From Mytilus trossulus (taxonomy: Eukaryota; Mollusca; Bivalvia; Mytilida; Mytilidae), in assembly GCF_036588685.1 (NCBI RefSeq), contig NC_086386.1, positions 44,315,878 through 44,379,877 of the forward strand: DNA of 64,000 bases. The letters run 5' to 3'. The position numbers were made by a program, and so were the translations under genes. How positions within the stretch are numbered: position 1 is the first letter of the stretch; every line of letters begins with the position of its first letter. The notes beneath the pieces were generated by a model, which saw only the letters and a list, made by a program, of their open reading frames with translations, made no database searches and was not told the DNA's origin. This document shows, piece by piece, positions 47,901-60,701 of the stretch.

Positions 47901-50900
47901 AACACTGACCTACTGTAATAGTTGTTAAGCTCTGCGACATTTGATCTATGATGGAGCGTTGTAATATTTCATTCGTATCTATTGTAATTTTATATACCCA
48001 AAATCAGCTACGATATTTTGTTACCGTGTTTGTAATTCCTCTTTTTCATTGATAATAGATTTGATTATATTGTCTTTTTCTGTACCCAAACCTCGTAGTT
48101 GGTCGATTTGATTTTCTAAATGGGAGATCCTCTGAACACTTTTCAGCCTGCAATTTTAATAATCAACTGTAAACAATCATAACAGCATATATACATGTAT
48201 AAGAAAGCGAGATTAAAATGTGAAATAATAAACCAGCTTTTCAGTAGTAGTTTCATTTTGATATTTGTTTATATTATTGTTTTAAATTTTGTTCAACATT
48301 TTTCTCTTTTTAGTGAGTGTGTTGTTATATCCCACATTGATGTGACGATAATTGTTTGAACATTATAGTTTTCTAGAAAAGTCACTTGGATGCAATACAG
48401 ATTAGCACGAACAAAATGTTTCAATATTTACCTGTTTCGTAGGTCATCTCTTTCCATGCATACTTTCTTGTATTGCTCGTTGTTTTGCGCCATGATTTTT
48501 TGAAGGTCAATTATATCCTGCTGCAATTTTGATGTTTTGGAACCACCTAGCCCACTTACAAGACCTCGTTTGTTATCATCTTTAACTTTGGCCGACACTT
48601 CATATCTCTGACTACAAAAATCTAACTTTTAATCATATATGTTTGTAGGACTCAAATCTATGGCGGGATCCAAATCTATGGCAGATTCCTAATCTATGGA
48701 AAATGTGACGTTACAAACAACTCAAATCTATGGCATATTTTTGTTTTCAACAAATCTATGGCAGATCTTTAAATTGCGTCGCAATGGAACAACGCAATAC
48801 TACATGGTCGCCGCCACAAACAATTACGAAGCTCATAGATTTGAACACGATCATAGATTAAGGTAAAATCCTGCGGATGGTTTAAAGGTAGATGTGACAT
48901 ATTATTCGGAGGAGGGTCCATATGTGCTGTACCAGACAAAGTCTGCAACAAGCTAGGGCACCACTTTTTGCGGTACCGGATTATGTAACTAGAGGCTCAA
49001 ACGGCCTGTGTCGCTCACCTTGGTATATGTGAATTAAACAAAGGAAGCAGACAGTTCATGACAAAATTGTGTTTAAGTGATTGTGATGTGTTTGTACATC
49101 TTACTTTACTGAACATTCTTGCTGCTTACAATTATCTCTATCTATAATAAAATTGTCCGTGTAGTTTCAGTGGGAAATGTTAGTAAAAATTTACAAATTT
49201 TATGAAAATTGTTAAAAATTGATTATAAAGGACAATAACTTCTTAGGGGGTCAATTGACCATTTTGGTCATTTTGACTTATTTTTGAGTCTTAAATTGCT
49301 GTACAATATTGCTGTTTACAGTTTATCTCTATCTATAATAATATTCAAGATAATAACCCAAAACAGCAAAATTTCCTTAAAATTACCAATTTAGGGGCAG
49401 CAACCTAACAACGAGTTGTCCGATTCATCTAACAATTTTAGGGCAGATAGATCTTGAAAAGATAAACAATTTTACCCCTTGTCAGATTTGCTCTAAATGC
49501 TTTGGTTTTTGAGTTATAAGCCAAAAACTGCATTTTACCCCTTTGTTCTATTTAAATCTAAAAATGATTCTGGCTATGTTTGGTAAAATTTGGCCCAGTA
49601 GTTTCAGAGGATAAGATTTTTGTAAAAGTTAACTAAGATTTACGAAAAATTGTTAAAAATTGACTATAAAGGGCAATAACTCCTAAAGGGGTCAACTGAC
49701 TATTTTGTTACTTTTGACTTATTTGTAAATCTTACTTTGTTGAACATTTTTGCTGTTTACAGTTAATCTCTATCCATAATAATATTCAAGATAATATCCA
49801 AAAACAGCAAAATTTCCTTAAAATAACCAATTCAAGGGCAGCAACTCAACAACGGGTTGTCCCATTCATCTTAAAATTACAGGGCAGATAGATCTTGACC
49901 AGGTAAACAATCTTACCCATTCTCAGATTTGCTCTAAATGCTTTGGTTTTTGAGTAATAAACAAAAAATGCATTTAACCTCCATGTTCTATTTTAAGCCG
50001 TGGCGGCCATCTTGGTTGGTTGGCGGGGTTAAAAAAAGCACAATTTTTAAACTAGATACATCAATAATGATTGTGGCCAAGTTTGGATTATTTGGCCCGG
50101 TTGTTTCATAGGAGAAGATATTTGTAAAAGATCATGGAGATTTACGAAAAAATGGTTAAGAATTGACTATAAAGGGCAATAACTCCTAAAGGGGTCAACT
50201 GACCATTTCGGTCATTTGACTTATTTGTAAATCTTACTTTGCTGAACATTATTGCTGTTTACAGTTTATCTCCATCTATAATAATATTCAAGATAATAAC
50301 CAAAAACAGTTAAATTTCCTCAAAATAACCAATTTAGGGGCAGCAACCGAACAATGGGTTGTCTGATTCATCTAAACATTTCAGGGCAGATAGATCTTGA
50401 TCTGATAAACAATTTTACCCCGTTAGATTTGCTCTAAATGCTTTGGTTATTTTAGTTATAAGCCAAAAACTGCATTTTATCCCTATGTTCTATTTTTAGC
50501 CATGGCGGCCATCTTGGTTGGTTGGCCGGGTAAAAAAAACATAAATTGTAAACTAGATACATCAATGATGATTGTGGCCAAGTTTGGTTCAATTTTGCAC
50601 AGTAGTTTCAGAGGATAAGATTTTTGTAAAAGTTAACGACGCCGGACGCCGGACGCCAAGTGATGAGAAAAGCTCACTTGGCCTTTAAGGCCAGGTGAGC
50701 TAAAAAGGAGTTACGGTAAATATTTTACTATCTACAGCTGGCTAATTTTATCATGTAAAAAGATAAAATTAATGGATATCTATTTGATTTAAATTGTCCA
50801 AAAAAAAAGATGTATTAACGATAAGATAAATGGGATCAAATAGAGATACCAATATTATATTAAAAAAAAAATGTAAGGGGCACAACATTTCAACCCTGAG

Positions 50901-53900
50901 GTCTGTATTGAGGAATTCATCATTTATAAATTAAAAAAATATTTGGTTACCATCACGATTTGGTTAACCATTATTTCACAAATGTTTATAGAGATGTCGT
51001 ACATTTCGGCTGTTTTCAGACAAGTCATTGATCATATATGTACTGCATTGTTTTTCATTTGCTCAAATTTTACATAGATTTGGGAGCAACAAAAATCCGC
51101 CATAGATTAAGAAATTACAAAACTTGCCATAGATTAGGATTGTTAAAAATCTGCCATAGATTTGGAATGCCATGACGTCACATTTGCCATAGATTATGAA
51201 TCTGCCATAGATTTGGACCCCGCCATAGATTTGAGTTTATTTAGTTAACATTGTATGTTCCTTTAACTACTATTTTCTATCTATCAATAACGTATAAACA
51301 TTGCAAGTTATTACCGCATTATGTATTGTTATTGTTAATCTTGAAATACGACTTAACTAAAATACATTTCTTTGCATCTTATCTAAAACACTTTGTCAAA
51401 GTACAAGAGGAATAATTTAACAATTTGTCATTGTCCATTTTTATCCACTATTGTAACTATTTCTTTTTGTTTTCTTAATATATATTTCCGGAACAGAGGG
51501 TTAAAGATGGAATTTACTAGATTGAGCCTGAGCTAACTGTGATTTATATACGTCTTGTGTATGCAAAAATAGGATTGTGTGTCATGACGTTGGTTAAAAT
51601 TACCTTTAAGACAAAGCTTTCTCGATTGTAATAATTAAGTACTTTGTTGAAATTTATTTATCTTAATATCTTAATGAATTATATATATAATTGGTTAAAC
51701 GTTAAAGACGAAAATATTTTTTTATATAATTCAAATACTAATGAGCAGACATTAATTTTTCAAAATAAGAAGGCAGATATAGGCCACAATTCTACAACAA
51801 AATCATTGTTGTGCCATCTTACCAATGTTTGGTAGCAATTTTTCTTGGTTATTTTTTGAGAAGACCACAATGAACAACGGGTGTTTACTGCGATGCGTTT
51901 GTGATTTCTATCATTGTATGGAAGAGTTGTTTACTTATGTCCTATTATCAAATTTCTGCTGTGATTCACTTTTTTTACATTAGCATGACGAAACGACGGT
52001 AGAACTGGACATGAAAAATAATTTCTAATGTCAAAATTTCTTCAACACAAACCTTGTATCTGGATTAAGGAAGCAATTTAGCTGTTTTTTCACAATATAC
52101 CTCAATCATAGACAATATGTAATATCAAAGTGACCTTGGTTAAGGCGATACATCTTTGGGTTGTTAGATTCTTATAAATCATCAGAGCTCGACACAGACC
52201 TTGATTTTGTTTTCTCTTTTTTATGGGTAGCATATTCTTATCCTTTTAACTGGGTGTACATTAGACTAAACATGATAAATTATATACTGATAAGCTAAGG
52301 TACAAAATACTCACTCACATAATTTTGTCTTTATCATTTAATGACTTAATATGCTCTTTTCTTTCCTTTTCCCTTTCTTGTGTCTCTTGGGTTGTCCATT
52401 TTACGACTGAATCAATCTTATGTTTTAAATCCTGATTAGCCTTTATTCTGTAAAAGTTCAGGTTGCGATGAAATGCATATTGCTCGTTAAAAAGAACAGT
52501 TTTTATCATAGTTCACAACATTGATATATTTCACAGCTCTTTGTAGTAAGAGGTTCAAATAAATAAGGGTATAGGAAGTAAGTTTTGAAAATTTTGCGTA
52601 TCGTTTTTAAACTATCATTGCAAATTAAAATGAGACCAGTGTGCTTACTGATGTAATCAGCTCTTTGGTCGGGTTGTTGTCTCTTTGACATATTCCCCAT
52701 TTCCATTCTCAATTTTATCAAAATATTTAAAGATGTTTATGCATATAAGAATCTTAGACATTTACATGATTTTCATTCATTTGGTTTGTTTTAAATAACA
52801 CCAATTATCAACCATACGATCGTGGTTTTATTCACATTACTTTTTATGTTAAATATCATCCGAGTAAAAATGGTACTTTTAACTCCATCAAAACAGGGGA
52901 AAAAAAACAATAAACAAAATAAAAAAACAAGAACTAATTCGTTTTATTACATTTTGTATGTAACTGTTCGACTTAATCATACACTTACAATTCGTTTTTA
53001 AGTTTTATAGCAAAGTTCCACAGAAGTTCAACTTTTTCAGTAGTAGAATCAATATCCCGGTCATTCATACGTGGTAATTTAACTGGATCAACAGGCGACA
53101 CTTGATTATTTATCTGCTCAATTGACAAGGGTAATCTCTGCAGAAGTTCCTTCATCTGAAAAATCGCCTGTTGATTTTCCCTTCAAAACAAAATAACATT
53201 TTGAAATAAATTATAAATTTTGACAGCAGTGATCTACCTTTGTTTAAATGTCGTACATTGATTAAGAATAAACAAATCAAGGAAACAAACAAAACTGATA
53301 AAATCGCATAAACACATAAAGGAGCGGGACCGGATGTGTGGATATGGTAAATGTCTGTTGCTATTCAAACATCACCTTTCATGAAACGGTTTCGACATTA
53401 AAGTCGTCATTTGAAAATGCCATAGCAACTGTCGTGATGAACCATTTACACACAAAGACCAGTAACAGTTAAAAACTTGGATGGATATTTCCTTTTTTAG
53501 GAAAATGTTTGTCAAATCACAATTTTCCTGTTTGAAATGACAGGTTTCGCTGTTAATTTTCCTTTGTTGTTAACATTTTCAAATTGCATAAAACAAAAAT
53601 ACAAACTTTTTCTTCAATGATATTTGACATTCGGTCTAGGACCTTCTTGTTGTTTCTGAATGTCTCAGATATTTTTCATTCCTACTATTCTGTCGGGAAT
53701 TGCAAGTTGATTGATTCGATGCGTCTTACGAGGGATTCAGACATGTGGTCACAATATTTGGGTTAACGATTAGTCGACTGATTTGCAAATTTGTTGACTC
53801 TAAATTTATTATTTATGTTTAAGTTTCAGTAAGAAATGAGATATGTTTTCTTACTTGCTATCTTGATTATTGCTATTATACCTTATAAATGGATCTAGTA

Positions 53901-54582
53901 ATTGACGTGTTATGTCTGATCCGATTACAACCGCCTTGTCGTCTTCTTCTCTTTCTTTCTTTAGGAGTTCTTGTTTTTCTATAATAGATTTTGGATTTGA
54001 CCATCTTGATAAAAATATAATTGCATTTTTTTCATGTTTGACCGATTGTAAAGTAGTCCTTGCTTGCCTCATTGCAGGCAATATGACTTTAGATGCCGTA
54101 CATTTCTCGTCTACTGTCAATTGCAATCTTTCCATGTTATGCAGTAATGTTGCCTTTGTTCTTGTTACACATTCTTGTATTTTTTGTTCTTCCAAGTCTA
54201 TCTGCTTTACCAATAGCTTATATTCAGTTTGCTTATTAGTGTCATAATTAATGGCACTCTGCTCTTGGTCTATCCTTATTTTCAGTTCTTCTATGGAACT
54301 TTGAATATCACCATGGATGTTATGGACAGCCTCACATATTGGTAATATATTGTGTTTCAAATGGTTTCCAACAACACACTTCTCACAGGTAAGATGAAAA
54401 CAGTCGAAACAGTATTTATCCACATGTTTATTATGATCTTTACAAAAATGAAACTTATCTTTCATAAATAAAATACAGGAATCCTTGTGAGAAACAATAC
54501 ATTTCTGGCATCCCTTGAATAAACATTTTTCACATTGTTCATATTTACCCACACCACCACAGAAGATGCACTTCATACTCAT
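44960..54582 (-). CDS. Gene 2: B-box / coiled-coil / Mieap-like fusion protein, 688 aa, 9 exons
   Basis: Exons, in transcript order: 54582-53855, 53180-52989, 52447-52319, 48611-48432, 48147-48025, 47317-47092, 46685-46593, 45757-45662, 45259-44960. All junctions are GT-AG. The phase stays 2 through five introns, then becomes 0, exactly as in gene 1; 2067 nt end in a stop. B-box 1 uses C5/C8/C17/C20/C25/C28/H32. B-box 2 uses C47/H50/C58/C61/C66/C69/H74/H77. Residues about 80-450 are coiled-coil-like. Residues about 452-688 are Mieap-like: an SSIAGEKLTKGNPS start, DLGDPNRS, ELYDNEWTD, then VVQAY at the end. An in-frame ATG at 54624 would add 14 hydrophobic residues; 54582 is preferred because the B-box begins right after it. 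Role inferred from domains: a cytosolic adaptor possibly acting at mitochondria. Confidence 0.8.
45842..46265. repeat. ~165-bp tandem repeat, three units, intron 7 of gene 2
   Basis: Each unit has CACA(C/T)xGT(A)AAGCTxACTT, CTGAAACCAAATTTCxGAAAT and a GAGAAAAaTGxGAC segment, starting near 45852, 46016 and 46166. Confidence 0.6.
47648..47691 (+). ncRNA. Type I hammerhead ribozyme, intact core
   Basis: Order seen: stem I strand GCGTCA (47648-47653), core CTGATGA, stem II GTCT-TATGT-AGAC, core GAAA (47674-47677), a minimal stem III CGCGCG, the cleavage triplet GTC (predicted cut after 47685), and stem I strand TGGCGT, which pairs with GCGTCA. Every conserved position is present. Metazoan retrozymes and PLEs are known to carry type I hammerheads with very short stem III. 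It lies in a dispersed repeat upstream of the Mieap exon of gene 2, antisense to that gene. Confidence 0.8.
48651..51235. mobile_element. TIR element with AATCTATGGC subterminal repeats, ~2.6 kb, in intron 3 of gene 2
   Basis: The left end CTCAAATCTATGGCGGGATCC and right end (inverted) CTCAAATCTATGGCGGGGTCC match. Both continue inward with further AATCTATGGC copies and a shared AAATGTGACGT segment (48651-48775 and about 51070-51235). No transposase frame was found. Its left end is only ~40 bp from the acceptor of exon 4 (48612). Confidence 0.65.
48990..50704. repeat. Nested repeat with three ~420-500 bp internal units and a terminal hairpin
   Basis: Blocks beginning near 49245, 49665 and 50165 each read GGGCAATAACTCCTAAAGGGGTCAA-like, then TTTACAGTTTATCTC, AAACAGCAAAATTTCC, GGGCAGATAGATCTTGA and GCTCTAAATGCTTTGG. 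The right end has a strong hairpin, CTCACTTGGCC-TTTAA-GGCCAGGTGAG (about 50671-50697), then CTAA. That recalls a Helitron-like 3' end; no Rep/helicase is present. Confidence 0.55.
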
Positions 54583-55326
54583 CAATTCGAACAAAAAGTA
54601 AAAGATCAAAATGATTATATTCAACGTAGTAAGATAAACATGATAAAGGAAGTAGACGACAAATATGTCATTTCTAGTATCATGTGATCATACGTAAATA
54701 TAGAATTAGTAGTTTCCTTTTAACTCAATATAGTATTCAGTAAATATCCTTGTTCTTACAATGAATTAATTCCTCGGTTTCGAAATTCTATCCGAATATG
54801 CTTTTTGTTTTACAAAAATTATCAGCAATAAGAAATATAAGATCCACAGATGTAGATCATAAAGTTTTATCTTGCATTGAATATTGACCCTTAAATGACG
54901 ATTTGTAGATACCTGTATCAACAAAATATTGAGACTGCTACTCTAATATACATCTAAATAGGTGAATTTTCATAAAAACTATAAAAACATCTCAAATGTT
55001 AGAGTTTTTAAACATTAGATCATATTGCAAACAAAATCGGCCCTGATCATTTTGGAGCGTGTTCATTTTGTTTCTTCTGTTTCATGTTTGTCTTCTTTTA
55101 GTCTATCTATGAGATTTGAACATTGGTGAACTACTTTTGACTTGATTTGACAAATTTTCGCATGTTTGCCTTTCATTTTGAAAATCATATTATGCATACA
55201 TCATAGTCATCAATTTATGTTCAAAATTTTAACGAAAAACAAGTATGTCACCCATCAACAAACGACCGTTTTGTTCACACATGGTGTTCAATAGAATGTA
55301 ATTTTATGCGACTGTCCCATTTTTGA

Positions 55327-55925
55327 GATTTGATGATTTCAGCTTTCCAATTGTGAACTTTCTATTTCTAAGTAGCAACGTTCCAGCAGCAACTGCATAC
55401 GGTGTATATATCCCCCAATCGATACTATATTCCCGTGCTTGCATTTTCTATCACGATATTCTTGATAGAGGGTTGCTCCTCACAAGGAAGCTATTTAACC
55501 AAGAGTTACAAATGATGAAGTTGAAATCATCCCTTCGTAAAATTTACGAACGCCATCACGAGTTGGTTGACTGTTACGGAATAACCGTTTCACAAATGAT
55601 ATCGGATATGTTTCTTACGTCGTAACTACAATCCCCTTCCCTTTCATGAATGTGATCTACTGAATAAGACTATTTACCGGATTTGTTTTCACATCAGCAA
55701 AACGACGGGTGTCACACGTGGAGCAGGATCTGCTTACTCTTCTGGAGCACCTGAAACCACCCCTTGTTTTGGTTGGATTCGTGTTGCTTTTTCTTTAGTT
55801 TTCTATTTTGTGTCATGTATACTATTATTTGTCTGTTTGTCTTTTTCCTTTTTAGCCATGACGTTGTCAGTTCATTTTCGATTTTTGAGTTGGACTCTGG
55901 TATCTGGTATTTTTCGTTCCTCTTT
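55327..55925 (+). mobile_element. 3' fragment of Penelope-like element (RT C terminus plus tail A)
   Basis: It begins inside the RT thumb (DDFSFPIVNF) and reads open to the natural stop at 55623-55625. Tail family A follows (55690-55925). It closely resembles 61378-61975 and shows where that family's RT should end. Confidence 0.8.
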
Positions 55926-57368
55926 CATACAAGTAATAGCTTAAGCTAGCTTTAAAACCAGACTTATTCTATCGTTTTTTACTAAAAAAAAACATCTGTA
56001 CCCAGTCAGTTTGATATGCCATTATTAATTCATTTGTCTGTTAAAACACATTTTATTCAGTAGTTTTAATTGGCCATGTTACTTTCTTAAAGTAAAAATG
56101 AACTTTATATAAGTTATATTCTGCTACTTTTGTCTTCATTTAGTCTGTTGTGTTTCGTTCCAACCTGATGATAAGCCATTTTTAACTGATTTTTCTCTGT
56201 TCGAGGAAAATGGCGAATCACCCACTGACAACGAGATTTCCTAGCCACATTCTTTTAGGGTCTGTCTACATTCAGGATACTGTAATTAGGTTGTTGTCGT
56301 AGGTGGCTGTCTGTCGTGTGTTTTATATAACTGAAGACAGTACAGTGAACTACATTTCTGTACATACACGTCAATTATTATATAATAGTTGTCTTATAAT
56401 ACATCTGGTTAACAGGAGTATTCTACTTATGATATAATAAAAAAAAAAAGTAAAAAAAAAAAAAGTAAAATCAAATTGATTTATTATTATTTTCTTCTGT
56501 ATGTAATTATATGATTAATTGAACAAGATGCAACTTTTGTTTTATATTAGTTATACCTTGACAGCCTCATTGCAACTAAAGTGTGTTTATCTAAAACGAA
56601 TTTGAATCCCAACTTTCTTGATTCTATCAAGCATTAAACAAACTGTTATATATGTTTTGTTGTGGAATAAAAAGTAAGGGATCATAATACAACAAAAAAT
56701 AAAATCTTACTTAGTTGCATCAAAATTTTACGTATAGATAAAATAATCTTCGTTGATGATGAATCTTGTTTTCAGATTTTTTCTCTGATCATATATCCGA
56801 TATAACGTGTGATGCTTAGAGACGACTCGACACGGAACTAAGACACATATGTCTCAAAATTAATTTATTTATCTTATAGCATTTTGGATGTCTGCAATTC
56901 GAAAATCATAAAGGATGCGAAAAACAAATGAATTTTAGTCACCACAATATAGCCAATTTAGCGTTCTGTTAAATAAAAAATATCGCTTTACACAACCTAA
57001 AATTTATTATTTAAACAAGATGGAAAACGGGGTCTTTTATCAGCATATTTCACCGAATGGTTTATCCTTTGATTATCTGCAAACTGGTGATTCATTATTA
57101 TCCATTAGACAAAAATTAATCCACTTTTGCTTGAAGGCAAATACTTTATTTTATCAGAGCTAAATGAAATAATCAAAATTATAAAGTCTTAAATTCCTAA
57201 AAGATACAACAACAAAAACAATGTATAGGAAGAATATCAAAGCAATATTGCAATAAAAAATAAAAAAAACAATGAGTCATCACTTGAATAAGATTCTTTG
57301 ATTTCAGGTTAATATGTAATTTTATCAAATTGAATCTACTAGTATAAGAAAGGTGTAGATCAACAGTA
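55926..57368. other. Non-coding intergenic sequence
   Basis: AT-rich with A-runs near 56440-56470. No gene or recognised repeat. Confidence 0.4.
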
Positions 57369-57376
57369 CTCGGTAT

Positions 57377-58674
57377 ATATCAGGGATAGGGTCGATTACT
57401 TAAAAATGTAATCGATTAAATTACAATTACTTTGCTTATTTTATTTTATCGATTACATTCCAATTACACCTAAATTCAAATGTAGTTGACTACATTAGAA
57501 TAATTTTCTTTAAACTAAACATGATTACTATAGATTACTTATGATTACATTGTATATTGTAATATTAAAGACTTCCTTATAAACTTTGTATAATTATGAT
57601 AGAGCTAATGTTTGTGATTTTTTTTTAAATTTCCTTGATTTATTCATCTTCTTAAGAAAACTAGGAGCAGTGTTACATGTTTAGTGTTTGATATCATAGG
57701 CAAGTGTCTGTTTCTGTGTAAAATAAAAAATATATAACATTGTTTTCTAAAAAATACTAGCTAACTGCCAAATTCACATAAAAAACCCTGATCAAATACA
57801 TGAAAAATCAGTTAAGTATAGTTTTAGTGTCTGTGTGGATATAAATGACAGATGCATATAAAAATGCATGTTTTTATAGGTGTAAATCACTACTTCCATT
57901 TATTTTTACAAACAATAGGTGAGCTTGGGTATTACATTTTGGTTATTTAATTGTCTTTATTGCAATATCAATAAATGTATTAGTAGTTTATTTTCATTAT
58001 GAATATAATTGTTTAAAAAATTTCAATAGTTGAGACAGTCAGAAAGCACACATTAAAACACTTATGGAAATCATTTTATTTTTAAATGTAAGAATAATAA
58101 AATTTGGTTTTTAATCACATCAATGTCAAATTAGAACTAAATCTGTTATGCTATTGAATTTCTATGAATTTAAATCAAAAGTTTAGGAGTGTTTCAACCA
58201 GAACACAAAATGCATTTAATGAAACATTAAGAAAGATAAGTTCCTCAAGTAAACGGTTTACAACATGAATCCCACAATGTGACATCTTCACTCTTAATCA
58301 TTGCTCATACCTAACTTGGTTGAACTAAACATGTTATACAGTTATGTTACATAGATGATGCGATTAATCACATTGAACAAAGATTCATTATAGTGAATAC
58401 TAGTTTGATAATTTTTCATTCATGCTACACATCTTCTTATTTTTATATTGTCTATCAAATACTTTTTTCATATTCAAAATTTGTAATCAACAAAGTAATC
58501 ATATGAATGTAATAGTTAAATAATATAAAAGTAATCATAATAATACCTGTTTTTTTAGACTGTACTCGATTGCATTACGATTACTTGCAATCAGAAATTG
58601 AATGATTATTGTTCAAATGAGATTATATTGCAAAATTTAATCGAGTACAGCTGATTTCGATTATTCCATGCCTT
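57377..58674. mobile_element. Non-autonomous hAT-like element, 1,298 bp
   Basis: CTCGGTAT at 57369-57376 is repeated at 58675-58682, an 8-bp duplication as made by hAT transposases. The ends are imperfect inverted repeats: CAGGGATAGGGTCGATTAC... against CATGGAATAATCGAAATCA... read inward. Both are followed by AATCGATTA- or CTCGATTA-type subterminal motifs. No transposase frame is present. Confidence 0.7.
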
Positions 58675-58682
58675 CTCGGTAT

Positions 58683-60701
58683 CAATTTAAGGATTTCCAA
58701 ATTAAATTGTTAATGTGCTTTCAAATGTCAATTTTTTAGGCTCAATTTCATATCAAATGACTTCTATAATCTTAATATTTCCTTGGTATATCTTATGTTG
58801 AACATGTAAATATTCAGATTTTGTACCTTATAAAAAATAATTATTCAAACAGTTACAGACTTTCTTTAATGGTTGTTACAGACAAATAGGTTAACATACG
58901 TCATTATTTTTATTTTCATACGGTCGGTTTCTACATATCCGACGTAGCCAATTTATATTGATTGGGATAAAAGGTGTCTTAAGATATAAACTACGCCATA
59001 TCTAATGACATCGTGAAATTGAGACTGTTCTACACAAAAAATTTCTAATCACCATCACAAGTGTTTGCATAGAAGTATATTCTAAAAATAAAAAGGCATT
59101 ACATTTTACAAATGATTATTACATTAAAAATAAAATACATGTAGTACTGTTCTAATGATAATAAACAGGAATTACATCTTGCTTGTACATTCAAACTTAT
59201 ATGAAATTATTGACACAAAACAAACATTATAACTATGTTTTCTAAAAAAACAACAGTAGAAATATCATCGGTAGAAAAAATAAAGTATTTATAAGTGAGT
59301 TGAACTCAAAGAATCAGTTTTAAACATTACAAAGAAAATATCGTGCACCTTTCATGTATCAAAAAATATACAGGTACACTTTTTTGAACTAACAAACAAA
59401 TAAACGAGAGAATATGAGCAAAACAAGTAATCCAAACTTTACAGATTCCGAATAGTATACTACTCTGAAAATGTGGAAAAGCAAACACATGACTATTAAC
59501 AAAATCTCCCAAATTTGCAACACAAAGTTATATAATGAAGGTTTGAGATACAATTAAACACAAAAAAATATATATCTTAAAGAAAAGCTGCGACTGTCTT
59601 TCGACTATAATAAGACCAAATTGGTCTCCTAAATTTAAGATAATAAAAAGGATGCATTCGACGTTGTGACATGTTCAATTAACATACTTCAGCACAACGA
59701 AATTTCTTAAGATTGTTTAAGGAAATATCCTTGTCCTAAGACTGCATCTATAATTAGGTCCCTGGTTGGTGAAACTAGACAATCATTACAGATTTTTATA
59801 CGGCTATAACTAATTAAAAGATTATTTTCAATAAAAAATAAACACAATTTTGAACTAACTATGATAAAATATATGTTTTAGAGGGGTGAGATGACATTTC
59901 ATCATACATGTAGAATAGTTTGGCTGATCAACTTAACCAGTATCGATAAAATACCAAAATTCCAAAAGTTATTATTTGCTTTAAACTGTGATTACTATTA
60001 AATCAGTGTTTTTGTGTGTTGTCCTTTTGTTAGTTGTTTTGTTGTATTATTTTTGCTTTAAAACATATTCAGGTCATCATAACTGTTTGAGAATATTTCT
60101 ATGCAATAAAATAGTGATTTTAAAGATTTTAATCATTAATATCTGGTAAAAAGAACTTAATGTAAAGAAATCATTCAGTGTTAATCCTGTCTATCATCAC
60201 CTAAGTCTTTTTTTTTTTCGTTTTTCTTTTTTCTTTTTTCTTTGTTTTTAATTCTTTTTTTTTCTGCTCAGTTTAATTCATATGTTTGCAGTAAGATATG
60301 ATAACAATGAAAAAATGTAGTAATGCAATAAAATATGCAAAGTGAATTCAGTGATTTAATTACATATTGCTATCAAAAAATATGTTTATAATATAAGCCA
60401 TATTGTCAATGAATAGACAAGGAATTTATAAAGTCAGAGGTACGATCGACCAATTTCTTCTGAATTTATTTATCACAAAGGCCATTTTCCAGACTTAGCC
60501 CAATCTTCACCAAAATTTCCAGTATTACGGTGTATATGAGCAATTGTAAAGGTTGTTGCCACCATGTTGTGTATTTATCAACTTTTAACCAGATTAATAA
60601 CTTGAGATTGATCAAAACTGGAATCGGGAGATATATGCAGACTTGTACGGCTGATAAAAGATGGAGTTTATAAGATAGAGAAATATCAATAGGTCATTCA
60701 A
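58683..60701. other. Non-coding intergenic sequence
   Basis: AT-rich, with a pyrimidine-rich tract at about 60208-60265. No gene or recognised element up to the truncated PLE at 60702. Confidence 0.4.

Noticed and set aside
53912-54247. 111-aa plus-strand frame over gene 2 exon 1
   Set aside because: Antisense shadow of the B-box/coiled-coil exon.
54582-54624. Upstream ATG of gene 2 with a hydrophobic start read as a signal peptide
   Set aside because: B-box/Mieap proteins are intracellular and the hydrophobic stretch looks like AT-rich 5' UTR; kept only as an alternative start.
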